Below are positions 23,307-30,483 of a stretch of 37,097 bases of DNA, one piece after another (positions within the stretch are counted from its first letter, which is position 1; every line of letters starts with the position of its first letter). The position numbers were made by a program, and so were the translations under genes. Source of the DNA: an uncultured Bacteroidota bacterium (GTDB taxonomy: Bacteria; Bacteroidota; Bacteroidia; Chitinophagales; Chitinophagaceae); contig CAISOH010000451.1 of assembly GCA_903887005.1 (NCBI GenBank), forward strand, positions 1-37,097. The letters are read 5' to 3'. Below the pieces are notes generated by a model. The model made no database searches. It saw only the letters and a list, made by a program, of their open reading frames with translations, and was not told where the DNA came from.

Positions 23307-23363
23307 TGAACTGTTATGGGTTAATGGGCAGTTGAAACTGGATAACATTGCAGGGAACGGGCT

Positions 23364-23460
23364 GCCACCACGACGTAGTCTGGAAACTACGCCTAACAAC
23401 ATTTTTTTTTATGGAACAATACGGGCAATGTTGGGTTATTGTACATCCGCCAATTCGGAA
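23364..23460. repeat. Interspersed repeat, copy 3 (CCACCACGACGTAGTC type)
   Basis: GCCACCACGACGTAGTC...ACTACGCCTAACAACATTTTTTTTTATGGAACAA and later TACATCCGCCAATTCGGA. It matches 24071-24162 in all these parts. The hairpin is CGTAGT-CTGGAA-ACTACG. It shares the CCACCACG and AACAACATTTTTTT parts with the copies at 3619 and 5522. Confidence 0.65.
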
Positions 23461-23536
23461 CAACCGGAATATTTATATCGCTCATAAAAATCAATGCTTA
23501 TTTGTTCATAAATTCTATTAAATAAAAAATATTTAG

Positions 23537-23544
23537 TAGCTTTG
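23537..23544 (+). promoter_or_regulatory. Candidate -7 box (TAGCTTTG)
   Basis: TAGCTTTG fits TAnnTTTG and lies 23 bases before the ATG at 23568. No TTTG stands at the normal -33 distance. Confidence 0.4.
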
Positions 23545-23567
23545 TTAAATTTAAATATTTTTTGTTT

Positions 23568-23876
23568 ATGGCAAAAGGTATTATTAGCTTATACTTCATC
23601 TTATATATTTATATATTTTTCGCATTAATGTTATTTTTTGCAACAATTCATGCTTTATTTAAAAAAAATATATTAAAATTTTATTTTACATTTATACTTC
23701 TCGCATCAATATTTTCTATTCTTACAATAAGAATCATTTATTCTTTCTATATTGATTGGCATAAATATTTCGAAGGCGACAATTTCGTTGAAATGATATT
23801 ATTGTCTTCATTTATACTTTATTTCGAAATTATTATTTCCATAATAATTTATTTTGCAATTAAGAAAAAAAATTAA
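23568..23876 (+). CDS. Small hypothetical membrane protein, three helices
   Basis: 102 residues from the ATG at 23568 (MAKGIISLYFILYIYIFFAL). Three hydrophobic segments are visible: about residues 5-28, 36-58 and 76-98, with a charged loop between the second and third (DWHKYFEGDNFVE) and a KKKN end. Very AT-rich, rich in Ile and Phe, with base composition unlike the neighbouring efflux genes. This and the flanking repeats suggest acquired DNA. No family recognised. Confidence 0.6.
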   Translation: MAKGIISLYFILYIYIFFALMLFFATIHALFKKNILKFYFTFILLASIFSILTIRIIYSFYIDWHKYFEGDNFVEMILLSSFILYFEIIISIIIYFAIKKKN

Positions 23877-23998
23877 ATATCATCCTCAATTGAAGGCTCT
23901 GAAGATCTAAAACGCATATCTGCTTGGTGGTGTGTTCCTAGAGTAATTGCATCAGGAGATTATGTGCAAACTGGGCAATTCAGATGCAATTTCCTAAT

Positions 23999-24030
23999 GC
24001 AGGTGAGTCCTAAACAGGAGACTCACCTGC
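23999..24030. repeat. 11-bp perfect inverted repeat (GCAGGTGAGTC / GACTCACCTGC)
   Basis: Arms at 23999-24009 and 24020-24030 around the 10-base loop CTAAACAGGA. No T-run follows (GATACGG), so it is not a standard terminator. It lies in a 350-base intergenic stretch (23877-24230) that also holds repeat copy 4 and no visible gene. Confidence 0.7.
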
Positions 24031-24070
24031 GATACGGAAACTACAGTAATAGTAAGACTTAACGGATAAT

Positions 24071-24162
24071 ATACATCCGCCATTCGGAGAATGGCTACCA
24101 CGGCGACGTAGTCAGGAGACGACGCCGAACAACGATTTTTTTTATAGAACATAACAGGCAAT
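24071..24162. repeat. Interspersed repeat, copy 4 (CCACGGCGACGTAGTC type)
   Basis: TACATCCGCCATTCGGA, GGCTACCACGGCGACGTAGTC-AGGA-GACGACGCCGAAC, AACGATTTTTTTTATAGAACA and GGCAATTTGG. The order of the two parts differs from copy 3, where the CATCCGCC part comes last. The hairpin stem CGTAGTC/GACGACG has one mismatch. Confidence 0.65.
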
Positions 24163-24230
24163 TTGGGGAAATGGATAATTTCAAGAATATTTGGACAAAT
24201 TTTTTCAGAACAAGTTTTTTAAACGTGAAA

Positions 24231-24935
24231 ATGGTACAACTTATCCGATACAGCATTAGCATTATTGCAATAGTATGGGTCTTTTGCATTATATCGGCCT
24301 GTCACTCGGCAAAAAGGACAGCGCATAAAAGAAATAATTTTCTTTTGCACCTTCGTGTTGATACGGTGAAACTGGATGCGAGAGAGGCATATATAAAGGA
24401 TTCAAGTATTATCCCATGTCTTGATAGCTTAATTTCTTTAACCAAACAGCTACCAGAATATGACAAAAGGTTTATTCCTATTTATAAGGTCTATTTCAAA
24501 AAGAATTATGATACCACATTTGTTGATTTCGGGTCAAATAATATTTACATGAGTTTGCAATTTGTTCCGGTGCTTGGAAACGAAGAATTTTTTGTTCAAC
24601 CAATTTATAATGTGCTAACTTATAAAGGGCATAGGTTTGTAATAGATGTGCAGTTTGACACTACAAAAGAACTTGATGTAATTGAAGGCCGATTTTTTAA
24701 ACATACAGATCAAAAGATCGAGATAGAAACGTACAAATTCTTTTCTAATAAACACCATAAATACCTTTATTCGAATCTTGACCAGTTGTATAAAGCTACT
24801 TGGGACAATAAGCTTGAATATTTATATAAAAATGAAAAGCTTTATTATGAACGTCGAATTTATCGACCAATAACTGAAATAATGATTAAATCAGAAAATT
24901 GGAAACCTGGGCAAAGGGAAAGTATAAAGTGGTAG
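24231..24935 (+). CDS. Hypothetical lipoprotein
   Basis: 234 residues from the ATG at 24231 (MVQLIRYSISIIAIVWVFCI), with a lipobox ISAC. The frame is open further upstream, to 24171, but that part lies next to a repeat and lacks signal features. The mature part has alternating beta-type segments (VYFKKNYDTTFVDFGSNNIY, GHRFVIDVQF) and a Tyr/Lys-rich C-terminal half. No named domain recognised. Base composition is AT-rich like the preceding small membrane-protein gene. Anchoring in the inner or outer membrane is inferred from the lipobox alone. Confidence 0.7.
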   Translation: MVQLIRYSISIIAIVWVFCIISACHSAKRTAHKRNNFLLHLRVDTVKLDAREAYIKDSSIIPCLDSLISLTKQLPEYDKRFIPIYKVYFKKNYDTTFVDFGSNNIYMSLQFVPVLGNEEFFVQPIYNVLTYKGHRFVIDVQFDTTKELDVIEGRFFKHTDQKIEIETYKFFSNKHHKYLYSNLDQLYKATWDNKLEYLYKNEKLYYERRIYRPITEIMIKSENWKPGQRESIKW

Positions 24936-24977
24936 GATAGTTTGGAGTGTTACCCACCCGTTGTTCCTGATTCATAG

Positions 24978-24993
24978 CGCTGAAAATTCAGCG
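24978..24993. repeat. Short hairpin CGCTGAA-AA-TTCAGCG
   Basis: Perfect 7-bp arms with a 2-base centre, 43 bases after the lipoprotein gene; no T-run follows. The remaining bases to 25100 show no gene. Confidence 0.4.
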
Positions 24994-25102
24994 ACAAAGT
25001 GAATATAACCCACTCACGCGAACATCGAAGACCATTACCTTGCACAATTTTATCCGGCGCGGTGTATAGCTTGTGTGAACTAAAGATGTAGCGCTGCTAC
25101 GC

Positions 25103-25132
25103 AAAAAAAGCCCCGCTTATTATCGCGGGGCT
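25103..25132 (-). terminator. Intrinsic terminator of the tail-specific protease gene
   Basis: On the minus strand, AGCCCCGC (25132-25125) and GCGGGGCT (25116-25109) form a perfect 8-bp stem with an 8-base loop and run into a T7 tract (25109-25103). It lies about 100 bases past the stop of the minus-strand protease gene. Confidence 0.85.
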
Positions 25133-25233
25133 CCGTTTACTACTCATTCTCAACTATAAACAAACATTTTCAAATTTCAAATTGCCACCTTCCTACTACA
25201 TTTCCATCACGTTCCTACCACATTTCCTTCACA

Positions 25234-27432
25234 TTAATACGTCATCCCTGTTCCCATATTTACCTTCATTCCCGATTTGGGCATGTCATTAATGATATTT
25301 ACAGTTTCAGATATATATATATCCTTACTGAGGTTTTTCAACCATTCTTTATTCTTGGTAATAGAAGCACTGTCTAAATTTATCCTGTTCATATCTGCAG
25401 GTGCGTTAGTCATATCTAAGGTTAAAGCTTTTTTCTGTAGTTCTTCCAGCTTTTTGGATGTTGCATTCAGTTCATCCTGGTATTCCCTATACTTCACTTC
25501 ATTAAGCGGCACCTTATTATTATCTTTTTTCTTCTTCATATATTCAGAGTTCTCCTTTATCAGCGTAAAAGTAGGATTGGCGCTGATACGGCTCTGGCTC
25601 AGTTCAGCAAGCTGTTTTACATTGCCAATACTGTTTACCTGTTTATAATTCGCCGCCGGTATTTCGTCCCAGGGCAGCGCAGCTTTTTGATTACGTTCGC
25701 CCAGTTCATCATCATCATAACTGTCATAACGATCTGGAATGGTAATATCCGGCGTTACGCCTTTAAGTTGTGTGGAACCGCCATTGACCCTGTAAAATTT
25801 CTGCATGGTCAGCTTCAGTGATCCCAATGAAGCATCTTGTCCACCTGTTGTATCATTTTGCAACCTCAGGTGGTTCATTGGAGAAACCATAGCGTCCAGG
25901 TCGGCCATTTTTTGCACCGTTCCTTTACCGTACGTCATAGCGCCAACAATTATTGCGCGTTTATAATCCTGCAATGCGGCAGCGAGAATCTCAGACGCCG
26001 AAGCGCTGCCTTCATTCACCATTATTGCCATAGGTCCTCTATACAATATGCTGTCCGGGTGGGAAGCTAAAACCGACGGAGAAGAATGGTTACTTTTCAC
26101 CTGCACTATCGGTCCGGTTCCTACAAACAGACCGGCCATATCCACAACATCTCCTAATGATCCTCCGCCATTATTGCGCAGGTCGAGGATAATGCCATTT
26201 ACTCCTGCATCTTTAAGTTTTTTCACCTCTATGGCTATATCAGCAGAGCAGGTACGGCCGCTGGTATGGTTAAAATCGCCGTAAAACTCCGGCAGGTATA
26301 TATAGCCTACAGGGCCGTCTTTACTTTTAATAATTGCCGACTTCGCGAATGTTTCTTCCCTTTCCACAACGCCCCTGGTGATAGTTATCACCTTAACTGA
26401 ACCATCTGGTTTCTTTACAGTCAGGCTCACTTTTGTGCCATTATCACCGCGAATCATTTTCACCACATCATCCAGTTCATAGCCTTTTATATCCACAGGT
26501 TCTTTACCGAACTGAGCCACTTTCGTTATTTCATCTCCTGCTTTCAGTTCTCCCTGCTTCCATGACGGGCTGCCTGTAATGATAGAAAGTACGGTTACCT
26601 TATCGTTTTCAGGGCTTAGTTGTGCTCCTATTCCATAGAAAGTACCGCTCATCATTTCATCAAAATTCTTTTTATCTACAGGCGGGAAGTAAGAAGTATG
26701 CGGGTCTTCCGTTTCTGCTATTGAGTTTACATAAAAGGTAAAGCGGTCGTTGTCTTTCCTTTTATTAAGGAACTTAAACCAGCGTACATAACTCTTCTTT
26801 ACATCCTCACGGGCTTTTGCCTCCAGTTCGGCGTCGGTTTTATATTGGGCGTTTACCGAGTCTTTATTTTCCTTCTTTTTTTCCTGTTCTTTTTTCAGGT
26901 CCACATATTTTACCAGCACCTGGAATTTAATGTGCTGACGCCATTTTTCCATCTTTGCCGCGTCATCTGACGCATAATTATCTTTATCCGGATTCAGTTG
27001 TATCTCCTCATTCGAAGTAAACGTAAATGGCTTCTGGAGAATTTGCTGATAATATACAGTGTCGTTATTTATCCGCCTGAGAAAAATAGCGTCTAAAGTA
27101 TCAAAGAATTCTATGGAATTGTTTCTAATCTCATCATCTATACTAAACTCATACGCTTTCAGTTTATTAACGTCCTGCTGGGTAAAGTAAATTTTTTCCG
27201 GATCGAAATTGCTGACACATCTGCGATACACTCTTGATGAAAAGGTATCATCTAAACTTTTGGGGGAATAGTGCCCCTCCTGAATGGTCCTCATTACGGT
27301 CTCTATTACCAATATCCTTCTGTCATCAGACGAACGGTCTTTGGCTGTTGTGTACTTAAAAGAGAAAAACGCGGCCAGTCCTCCAACGATTAATAGCGGT
27401 ATCAGGATTTTATTCTTCATGAATTTCAACAT
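25234..27432 (-). CDS. Tail-specific (C-terminal processing) protease, S41 family
   Basis: 732 residues. The N-terminal membrane anchor or signal is MKNKILIPLLIVGGLAAFFS (a second start at Met5 is possible). It is followed by the Prc-type N-terminal helical domain (about 35-240), a PDZ domain (about 265-350, with GIGAQLSPENDKVTVLSIIT and GELKAGDEI) and the S41 catalytic core. The core has LDLRNNGGGSLGDVVDMAG, catalytic Ser478 in EGSASASEI and Lys503 in YGKGTVQ, 25 residues apart as in E. coli Prc. The C-terminal region (about 570-700) corresponds to DUF3340. It degrades or trims periplasmic proteins from the C-terminus. A -7-like box lies upstream (27458-27465) and a strong terminator follows, so it is a single-gene unit. 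Confidence 0.95.
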   Translation of the reverse strand: MLKFMKNKILIPLLIVGGLAAFFSFKYTTAKDRSSDDRRILVIETVMRTIQEGHYSPKSLDDTFSSRVYRRCVSNFDPEKIYFTQQDVNKLKAYEFSIDDEIRNNSIEFFDTLDAIFLRRINNDTVYYQQILQKPFTFTSNEEIQLNPDKDNYASDDAAKMEKWRQHIKFQVLVKYVDLKKEQEKKKENKDSVNAQYKTDAELEAKAREDVKKSYVRWFKFLNKRKDNDRFTFYVNSIAETEDPHTSYFPPVDKKNFDEMMSGTFYGIGAQLSPENDKVTVLSIITGSPSWKQGELKAGDEITKVAQFGKEPVDIKGYELDDVVKMIRGDNGTKVSLTVKKPDGSVKVITITRGVVEREETFAKSAIIKSKDGPVGYIYLPEFYGDFNHTSGRTCSADIAIEVKKLKDAGVNGIILDLRNNGGGSLGDVVDMAGLFVGTGPIVQVKSNHSSPSVLASHPDSILYRGPMAIMVNEGSASASEILAAALQDYKRAIIVGAMTYGKGTVQKMADLDAMVSPMNHLRLQNDTTGGQDASLGSLKLTMQKFYRVNGGSTQLKGVTPDITIPDRYDSYDDDELGERNQKAALPWDEIPAANYKQVNSIGNVKQLAELSQSRISANPTFTLIKENSEYMKKKKDNNKVPLNEVKYREYQDELNATSKKLEELQKKALTLDMTNAPADMNRINLDSASITKNKEWLKNLSKDIYISETVNIINDMPKSGMKVNMGTGMTY

Positions 27433-27457
27433 AATTATTTACTTAATTGACTAAAAA

Positions 27458-27465
27458 CAAATGTA
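27458..27465 (-). promoter_or_regulatory. Candidate -7 box for the protease gene (TACATTTG)
   Basis: Minus-strand TACATTTG (27465-27458) fits TAnnTTTG and lies 25 bases before the start codon at 27432. No -33 TTTG is found at the usual distance. Confidence 0.4.
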
Positions 27466-27505
27466 GGTTAATTGCTGTTAATAAAAAGGTAATAACACCC
27501 TGCTC

Positions 27506-27551
27506 ACCCCCAGCCCCTCCCGCTGAAATAGCGGGACCTTGTTCCGGGGAG
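27506..27551. repeat. Hairpin repeat CCCGCT-GAAAT-AGCGGG with TTCCGGGG
   Basis: CCCCAGCCCCTCCCGCT... with TTCCGGGGAG matches the insertion in repeat copy A (20747-20783). The arms are 27519-27524 and 27530-27535. The stem changes by a compensating pair relative to copy A (A-T there, C-G here). It lies in the gap between the protease gene and the 3' end of holB. Confidence 0.75.
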
Positions 27552-27669
27552 TTTCCCTCATTATCTGCACAATATCTGTAAAGTTGTGCATAAAAATGAT
27601 GCCCAACAGCCAAATAACTAAAAGCTTCTTATTTTTTGAATGATTTTCGAATTAATTGTACTAAATAAA

Positions 27670-27744
27670 TCTGCTCAATTTTTATCCAATCCCTGAAAAT
27701 TTAACAATAGCTAAATAGCTTGTTCCCCTTTAGGGGTCAGGGGT
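27670..27744 (-). repeat. 75-bp-family repeat, copy C (inverted)
   Basis: The reverse complement differs from copy B (20835-20909) at about three of 75 positions. It reads into the 3' end of holB: the codons for the last 11 residues (QPLTPKGEQAI) and the TAG stop are repeat sequence. Confidence 0.9.
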
Positions 27745-28859
27745 TGGTGTACTATATACTGCATCCTGATTCCCAAAGCATGTAATTGTGTTTTCCCGTG
27801 CGCATTGCGCTCAATATAGAATATGGTATCATTAATTGCTGAAACCAATTGCCCAAAGCCATCCAAAGGTATTTTCGTTCCGGCCAGTTTCTTTACAAAT
27901 GCTTCCTCAGCTTCCGGAAGCCCAGTACTGCTTTCAGGACGGTAACGCGCCCTGATCGCCAGTTCCAGCAATTGGATCACGTACGTCAGGAAATTCTTTT
28001 GCTGCTCCCTGCCCGACTTAGCCCAGTCATCGGCAAATTTGGCGATACCCAGCCCGTTTTTGGTAAACAGCGCGTTGAACAAATTCCTGACATCCTGGAA
28101 CAGGTCATTATCCGGTTGCCGCACTAACCGCAGCGCTTCGGAATAACTACCCATGGCTATGTGGGCTATCTGTGCCGCATGTCTGGGGTCGGTAAGCGAG
28201 CGGCTGGACAATGCCAGCGCGATATCTCCGGCGCTGATAGGCGCCAGCCTCACTTCCTGTGTCCTGGAGAGGATTGTCTGGAGGACATCCTCCGTATTTT
28301 CCGCCACAAATATCATGATAGTATCACCGGGCGGCTCTTCTATCAATTTCAGCAGTTTGTTTCCTTCCTTGCCCAGATATTCGAGCCGCCACATCAGCAA
28401 TACCTTTTTGCCGCCTTCATAAGATTTCAGGTTCAGCACATCTATTATCTCATTACATTCATCGGCGGTAATATTGCCCTGCTTGTTTTCGGCATTGATG
28501 TGCTGCAGCCAGTCGTAAGTAGTGCCATAGGGCGACTGCTTTATAAACTCCCGGAACTCCTGCATATAATGCCTGCTCATGGCCTTAGCGCCGCTTTTAG
28601 GCGGAATGGATGGGAAACTGATATGCAGGTCAGCATGTTCCAGTTTTGAGGCCTTGCTGCAGCCTGCGCATTTTCCGCAAGCATCAGACTCACTCTTATT
28701 TTCACAGAAAATAAACTGCGCCAGCGCCAGCGCCATAGGCAGGCCCCCCACCCCTTCGCCGCCCGTAAGCAGCAAAGCATGAGGAAACACATTATTGTGC
28801 CACATCTTCAATAACCCATCCTTAGCGGCCTGCTGGCCAACGACATTTTCAAAATTCAA
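27711..28859 (-). CDS. holB: DNA polymerase III clamp-loader subunit delta prime
   Basis: 382 residues. The N-terminal segment NFENVVGQQAAKDGLLKMW is followed by FPHALLLTGGEGVGG, where the P-loop lacks the Lys-Thr pair, as expected for the non-hydrolysing delta prime subunit. A four-Cys zinc module (Cys52, Cys61, Cys64, Cys67) comes next, then EYLGKEGNKLLKLIEEPPGDTIMIFV and the SRT motif (LQTILSRTQEVRL). It is part of the complex that loads the sliding clamp. The start is unusual: the best-placed initiator is TTG at 28859, inside a heptanucleotide repeat, and the in-frame stop lies two codons further upstream. The C-terminal 11 residues and the stop codon come from an interspersed repeat. Confidence 0.9.
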   Translation of the reverse strand: MNFENVVGQQAAKDGLLKMWHNNVFPHALLLTGGEGVGGLPMALALAQFIFCENKSESDACGKCAGCSKASKLEHADLHISFPSIPPKSGAKAMSRHYMQEFREFIKQSPYGTTYDWLQHINAENKQGNITADECNEIIDVLNLKSYEGGKKVLLMWRLEYLGKEGNKLLKLIEEPPGDTIMIFVAENTEDVLQTILSRTQEVRLAPISAGDIALALSSRSLTDPRHAAQIAHIAMGSYSEALRLVRQPDNDLFQDVRNLFNALFTKNGLGIAKFADDWAKSGREQQKNFLTYVIQLLELAIRARYRPESSTGLPEAEEAFVKKLAGTKIPLDGFGQLVSAINDTIFYIERNAHGKTQLHALGIRMQYIVHQPLTPKGEQAI

Positions 28860-28882
28860 AATTCAAAATTCAAAATTCAAAA
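28850..28882. repeat. Heptanucleotide tandem repeat (CAAAATT, 4.7 units)
   Basis: Four full CAAAATT units (28850-28877) plus CAAAA. The repeat covers the proposed TTG start of holB and its upstream leader. On the coding strand the unit is AATTTTG, which supplies a TTG in every unit in rotating frames. Confidence 0.85.
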
Positions 28883-28945
28883 GCCAAAAGTAGGAAGGAA
28901 AAGGGGAAATGCAATTATTGGGATTTGAATCAAGTTTGATTCATT

Positions 28946-29224
28946 CTAATTGTCATCAATTATACCTGACGACCCACCGGAATTCACTTCAAAACGATCT
29001 ACATTTTTCATTTTTTTCTTTTTTATGAAGGCTCCATTCCAAGGATTGAAAATATACATAATGTAATGGGTGGTGATGTAAGTATTACTATATTTTAACT
29101 CTTTCTCACGGTATGTTTTTTCCAGAACTCGCATTTGGTATTCACCATTGTATAAAGAGATTTTATGTAGGCTATCAGAAGCCTGTTGTCGGGCTTTCGC
29201 GGGCCTAGAATCATCAGGGTACAA
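28946..29224 (-). CDS. Hypothetical protein, start uncertain
   Basis: 92 codons from a TTG at 29224. Upstream the frame stays open for about 13 more codons (GIGGISSASYFQFLYPDD) until two stops, with no ATG. An AGGAGG occurs at the far end of that extension, in a position that would not serve the TTG. The product is charged with Tyr-rich parts (KYSNTYITTHYIMYIFNPWN) and a basic stretch KKKKMKN. Either it uses an unusual start, or it is the 3' part of a broken gene. No family recognised. It follows the DUF2442-like gene on the same strand. Confidence 0.35.
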   Translation of the reverse strand: MYPDDSRPAKARQQASDSLHKISLYNGEYQMRVLEKTYREKELKYSNTYITTHYIMYIFNPWNGAFIKKKKMKNVDRFEVNSGGSSGIIDDN

Positions 29225-29256
29225 AAACTGAAAATAACTTGCAGAAGAAATACCTC

Positions 29257-29583
29257 CTATGCCGCTTTATTATCTTTCTTGCTTATAAGAATGCTCATCT
29301 GGTAAAGCACTTCTGGGTCAATGTCAAGTGTGGCATTCAATAACTTTCCGGAGGTATCTTTCATTTTTATTAGTCCGTTCCAGAAAAGTGTTTGTGTTTC
29401 AGCATCCAGTTTTACTTTCATGAAGATGCTTTTATCCAGCAATTTTTTATACACACTTCCCGGTTCATCCGCCCATTCCCTGATTTTCTGTTCCATTTGT
29501 ATTGCCCTTATTTCTCCGTTTTTCCATTCACAAACAACTGTAAATAGAGTAACGTCAATAATTTTTTGAATACGGTGCAGCAT
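29257..29583 (-). CDS. DUF2442-like protein
   Basis: 108 residues from an ATG. IQKIIDVTLFTVVCEWKNGEIRAI and VKLDAETQTLFWNG...LDIDPEVLYQM follow the layout of DUF2442 proteins (a small beta-rich fold with a conserved NGE near the start and an LDPExLY ending), though with an insertion before the last motif. Members often sit beside RelE/ParE-type or DUF4160 genes and are treated as possible antitoxins. Here the upstream neighbour on the same strand is the remains of a RelE/ParE-type toxin. The family call is from memory of the pattern. Confidence 0.6.
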   Translation of the reverse strand: MLHRIQKIIDVTLFTVVCEWKNGEIRAIQMEQKIREWADEPGSVYKKLLDKSIFMKVKLDAETQTLFWNGLIKMKDTSGKLLNATLDIDPEVLYQMSILISKKDNKAA

Positions 29584-29605
29584 ATATATTATTTCCCCGC
29601 CTATC

Positions 29606-29755
29606 TTTTTTTTTATAAACCTCGCTTCTATGACCTATTCTGATCACTTCTATAATGAGTTGAGCATCTTCAATTCTATAAACAATCCTGTAATCTCAGC
29701 TCCTTACCCAGTATTCTTTATCGCTTCCTTCTATGTGATGAGAATAACCGGTACA
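29606..29755 (-). pseudogene. RelE/ParE-type toxin remnant with internal stop
   Basis: On the minus strand the frame reads GYSHHIEGSDKEYWVRS, then TGA (29698-29696), then DYRIVYRIEDAQLIIEVIRI and GHRSEVYK. This is the C-terminal half of a RelE/ParE-superfamily toxin, where RxGDYRIxYxIxD...VxxIGHRxxVY is diagnostic. The TGA replaces the Gly codon (GGA to TGA) in the GDYR motif. No N-terminal half is found: another stop lies a few codons before TGY. The gene is dead. It ends just before the DUF2442-like gene. Confidence 0.75.
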
Positions 29756-29819
29756 GTAAAGCTAAGAAAAAACAATACACCCACCGTATGGCATTATTAT
29801 TTTGCTTTCAAATTTTGTA

Positions 29820-29827
29820 TAAATTTG
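29820..29827 (+). promoter_or_regulatory. Candidate -7 box for the toxin-antitoxin pair (TAAATTTG)
   Basis: TAAATTTG fits TAnnTTTG and lies 18 bases before the antitoxin ATG. A TTTG at 29801-29804 is too close (15 bases) for a standard -33 element. Confidence 0.4.
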
Positions 29828-29845
29828 TAAAGAACAATTATTATT

Positions 29846-30100
29846 ATGAACACTTCCATTACAGATATTAGAAAAAAAGCCAAAAAAGGTATAGACCGCG
29901 CTGATGATACTACGGTGAAAATGATACTGGCGATGCTCGAAGTACAGGAAAAAGAAACGGAAGAAGAAACGGAATTTGAAAAAGAAATGCTCCGCCGTTT
30001 TGAAGATTATGAGCAGGGAAGAATTAAAACCTACACACATGATGAGTTGGTAGCTCATGCAAGAAATTCTTTTGCCGAACATCAAAAATCAATTAAATGA
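29846..30100 (+). CDS. Antitoxin-like protein (RelB/ParD-type role)
   Basis: 84 residues, mainly helical and acidic. MNTSITDIRKKAKKGIDRAD then DTTVKMILAMLE, a Glu-rich middle (EKETEEETEFEKEML), and a C-terminal motif EQGRIKTYTHDELVAHARNS. The ADDxTVxxIxAMLE pattern and the G(R/K)xKTYTxDEL end are what I recall from addiction-module antitoxins found before ParE/RelE-type toxins in Bacteroidota. The stop overlaps the next start by four bases (ATGA), so the two proteins are translationally coupled. It would neutralise the toxin and probably autoregulate the operon (family knowledge). Confidence 0.75.
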   Translation: MNTSITDIRKKAKKGIDRADDTTVKMILAMLEVQEKETEEETEFEKEMLRRFEDYEQGRIKTYTHDELVAHARNSFAEHQKSIK

Positions 30101-30402
30101 TTGATTACGTTATTGATTACCATGCAGGTGCATTGGTTGATTCCGGCAATGCATATATCTGGTACGAATTGCAACAAAAAGGATTAGGCGAAAGATTTTT
30201 AAAAGAAGTGGAGCGGACAAAAGAGCTTATTTCATTATCACCTGAAGTATATGGCGCTAAATCAAGAAAAGGCTATAGGGAAGCCCTTGTAAAAGATTTT
30301 CCGTACCTCATCGTTTATAAGGTTTATCCCAAAAAGAAAAGAATATTTGTCAGCGCTATCCACCACGAAAAAATGAATCCAAATAAAAAATACAGGAAAT
30401 AA
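30097..30402 (+). CDS. ParE/RelE-superfamily toxin
   Basis: 101 residues. VIDYHAGALVDSGNAYIWYE begins with a helix pair (GLGERFLKEVERTKELI), followed by SPEVYGAKSRKGYREALVKDFPYLIVYKVYPKKKRIFVSAIHH. The R(E)ALVKDFPYxIxYxV...IxVxAIxH pattern is diagnostic of ParE-like members of the RelE/ParE fold. Toxins of this family act on gyrase (ParE) or on ribosome-bound mRNA (RelE); the target cannot be told here. Complete and in frame with its antitoxin, so the module looks functional, unlike the relic 350 bases to the left. Confidence 0.85.
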   Translation: MIDYVIDYHAGALVDSGNAYIWYELQQKGLGERFLKEVERTKELISLSPEVYGAKSRKGYREALVKDFPYLIVYKVYPKKKRIFVSAIHHEKMNPNKKYRK

Positions 30403-30430
30403 TATTTTGCAAATTTTCGCTCTTTCTGTG

Positions 30431-30470
30431 TTTCGTCCTTCGCGGACGCTGTGGCATCAGAATACCGATG
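30431..30470. repeat. Short repeat CGTCCTTCGCGGACG, left copy
   Basis: TTTCGTCCTTCGCGGACG...GTGGCATCAG...TACCGA, resembling 31111-31150 at about three quarters of positions. It contains CGTCC...GGACG arms. The two copies are in the same orientation and bracket the XRE/small-protein locus. Confidence 0.55.
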
Positions 30471-30483
30471 AAAAAGCGAATAA

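Larger units (their letters stand above)
23015..23567. other. Decayed accessory stretch (transposase remnant, repeat)
   Basis: About 550 bases without an intact gene. Contents: an IS110-type transposase fragment on the minus strand (23103-23230), a possible C-terminal membrane-anchor remnant on the plus strand (23217-23306), an interspersed repeat (23364-23460) and a -7-like box for the next gene. Confidence 0.6.

Noticed and set aside
25160-25232. Repeated TTCCTAC(T/C)ACATTTCC-type triplet after the protease gene
   Set aside because: Short, imperfect and low in complexity; no structural or functional support.
28860-28885. Possible CRISPR-like or satellite array
   Set aside because: It is a 7-bp microsatellite of fewer than five units without spacers.
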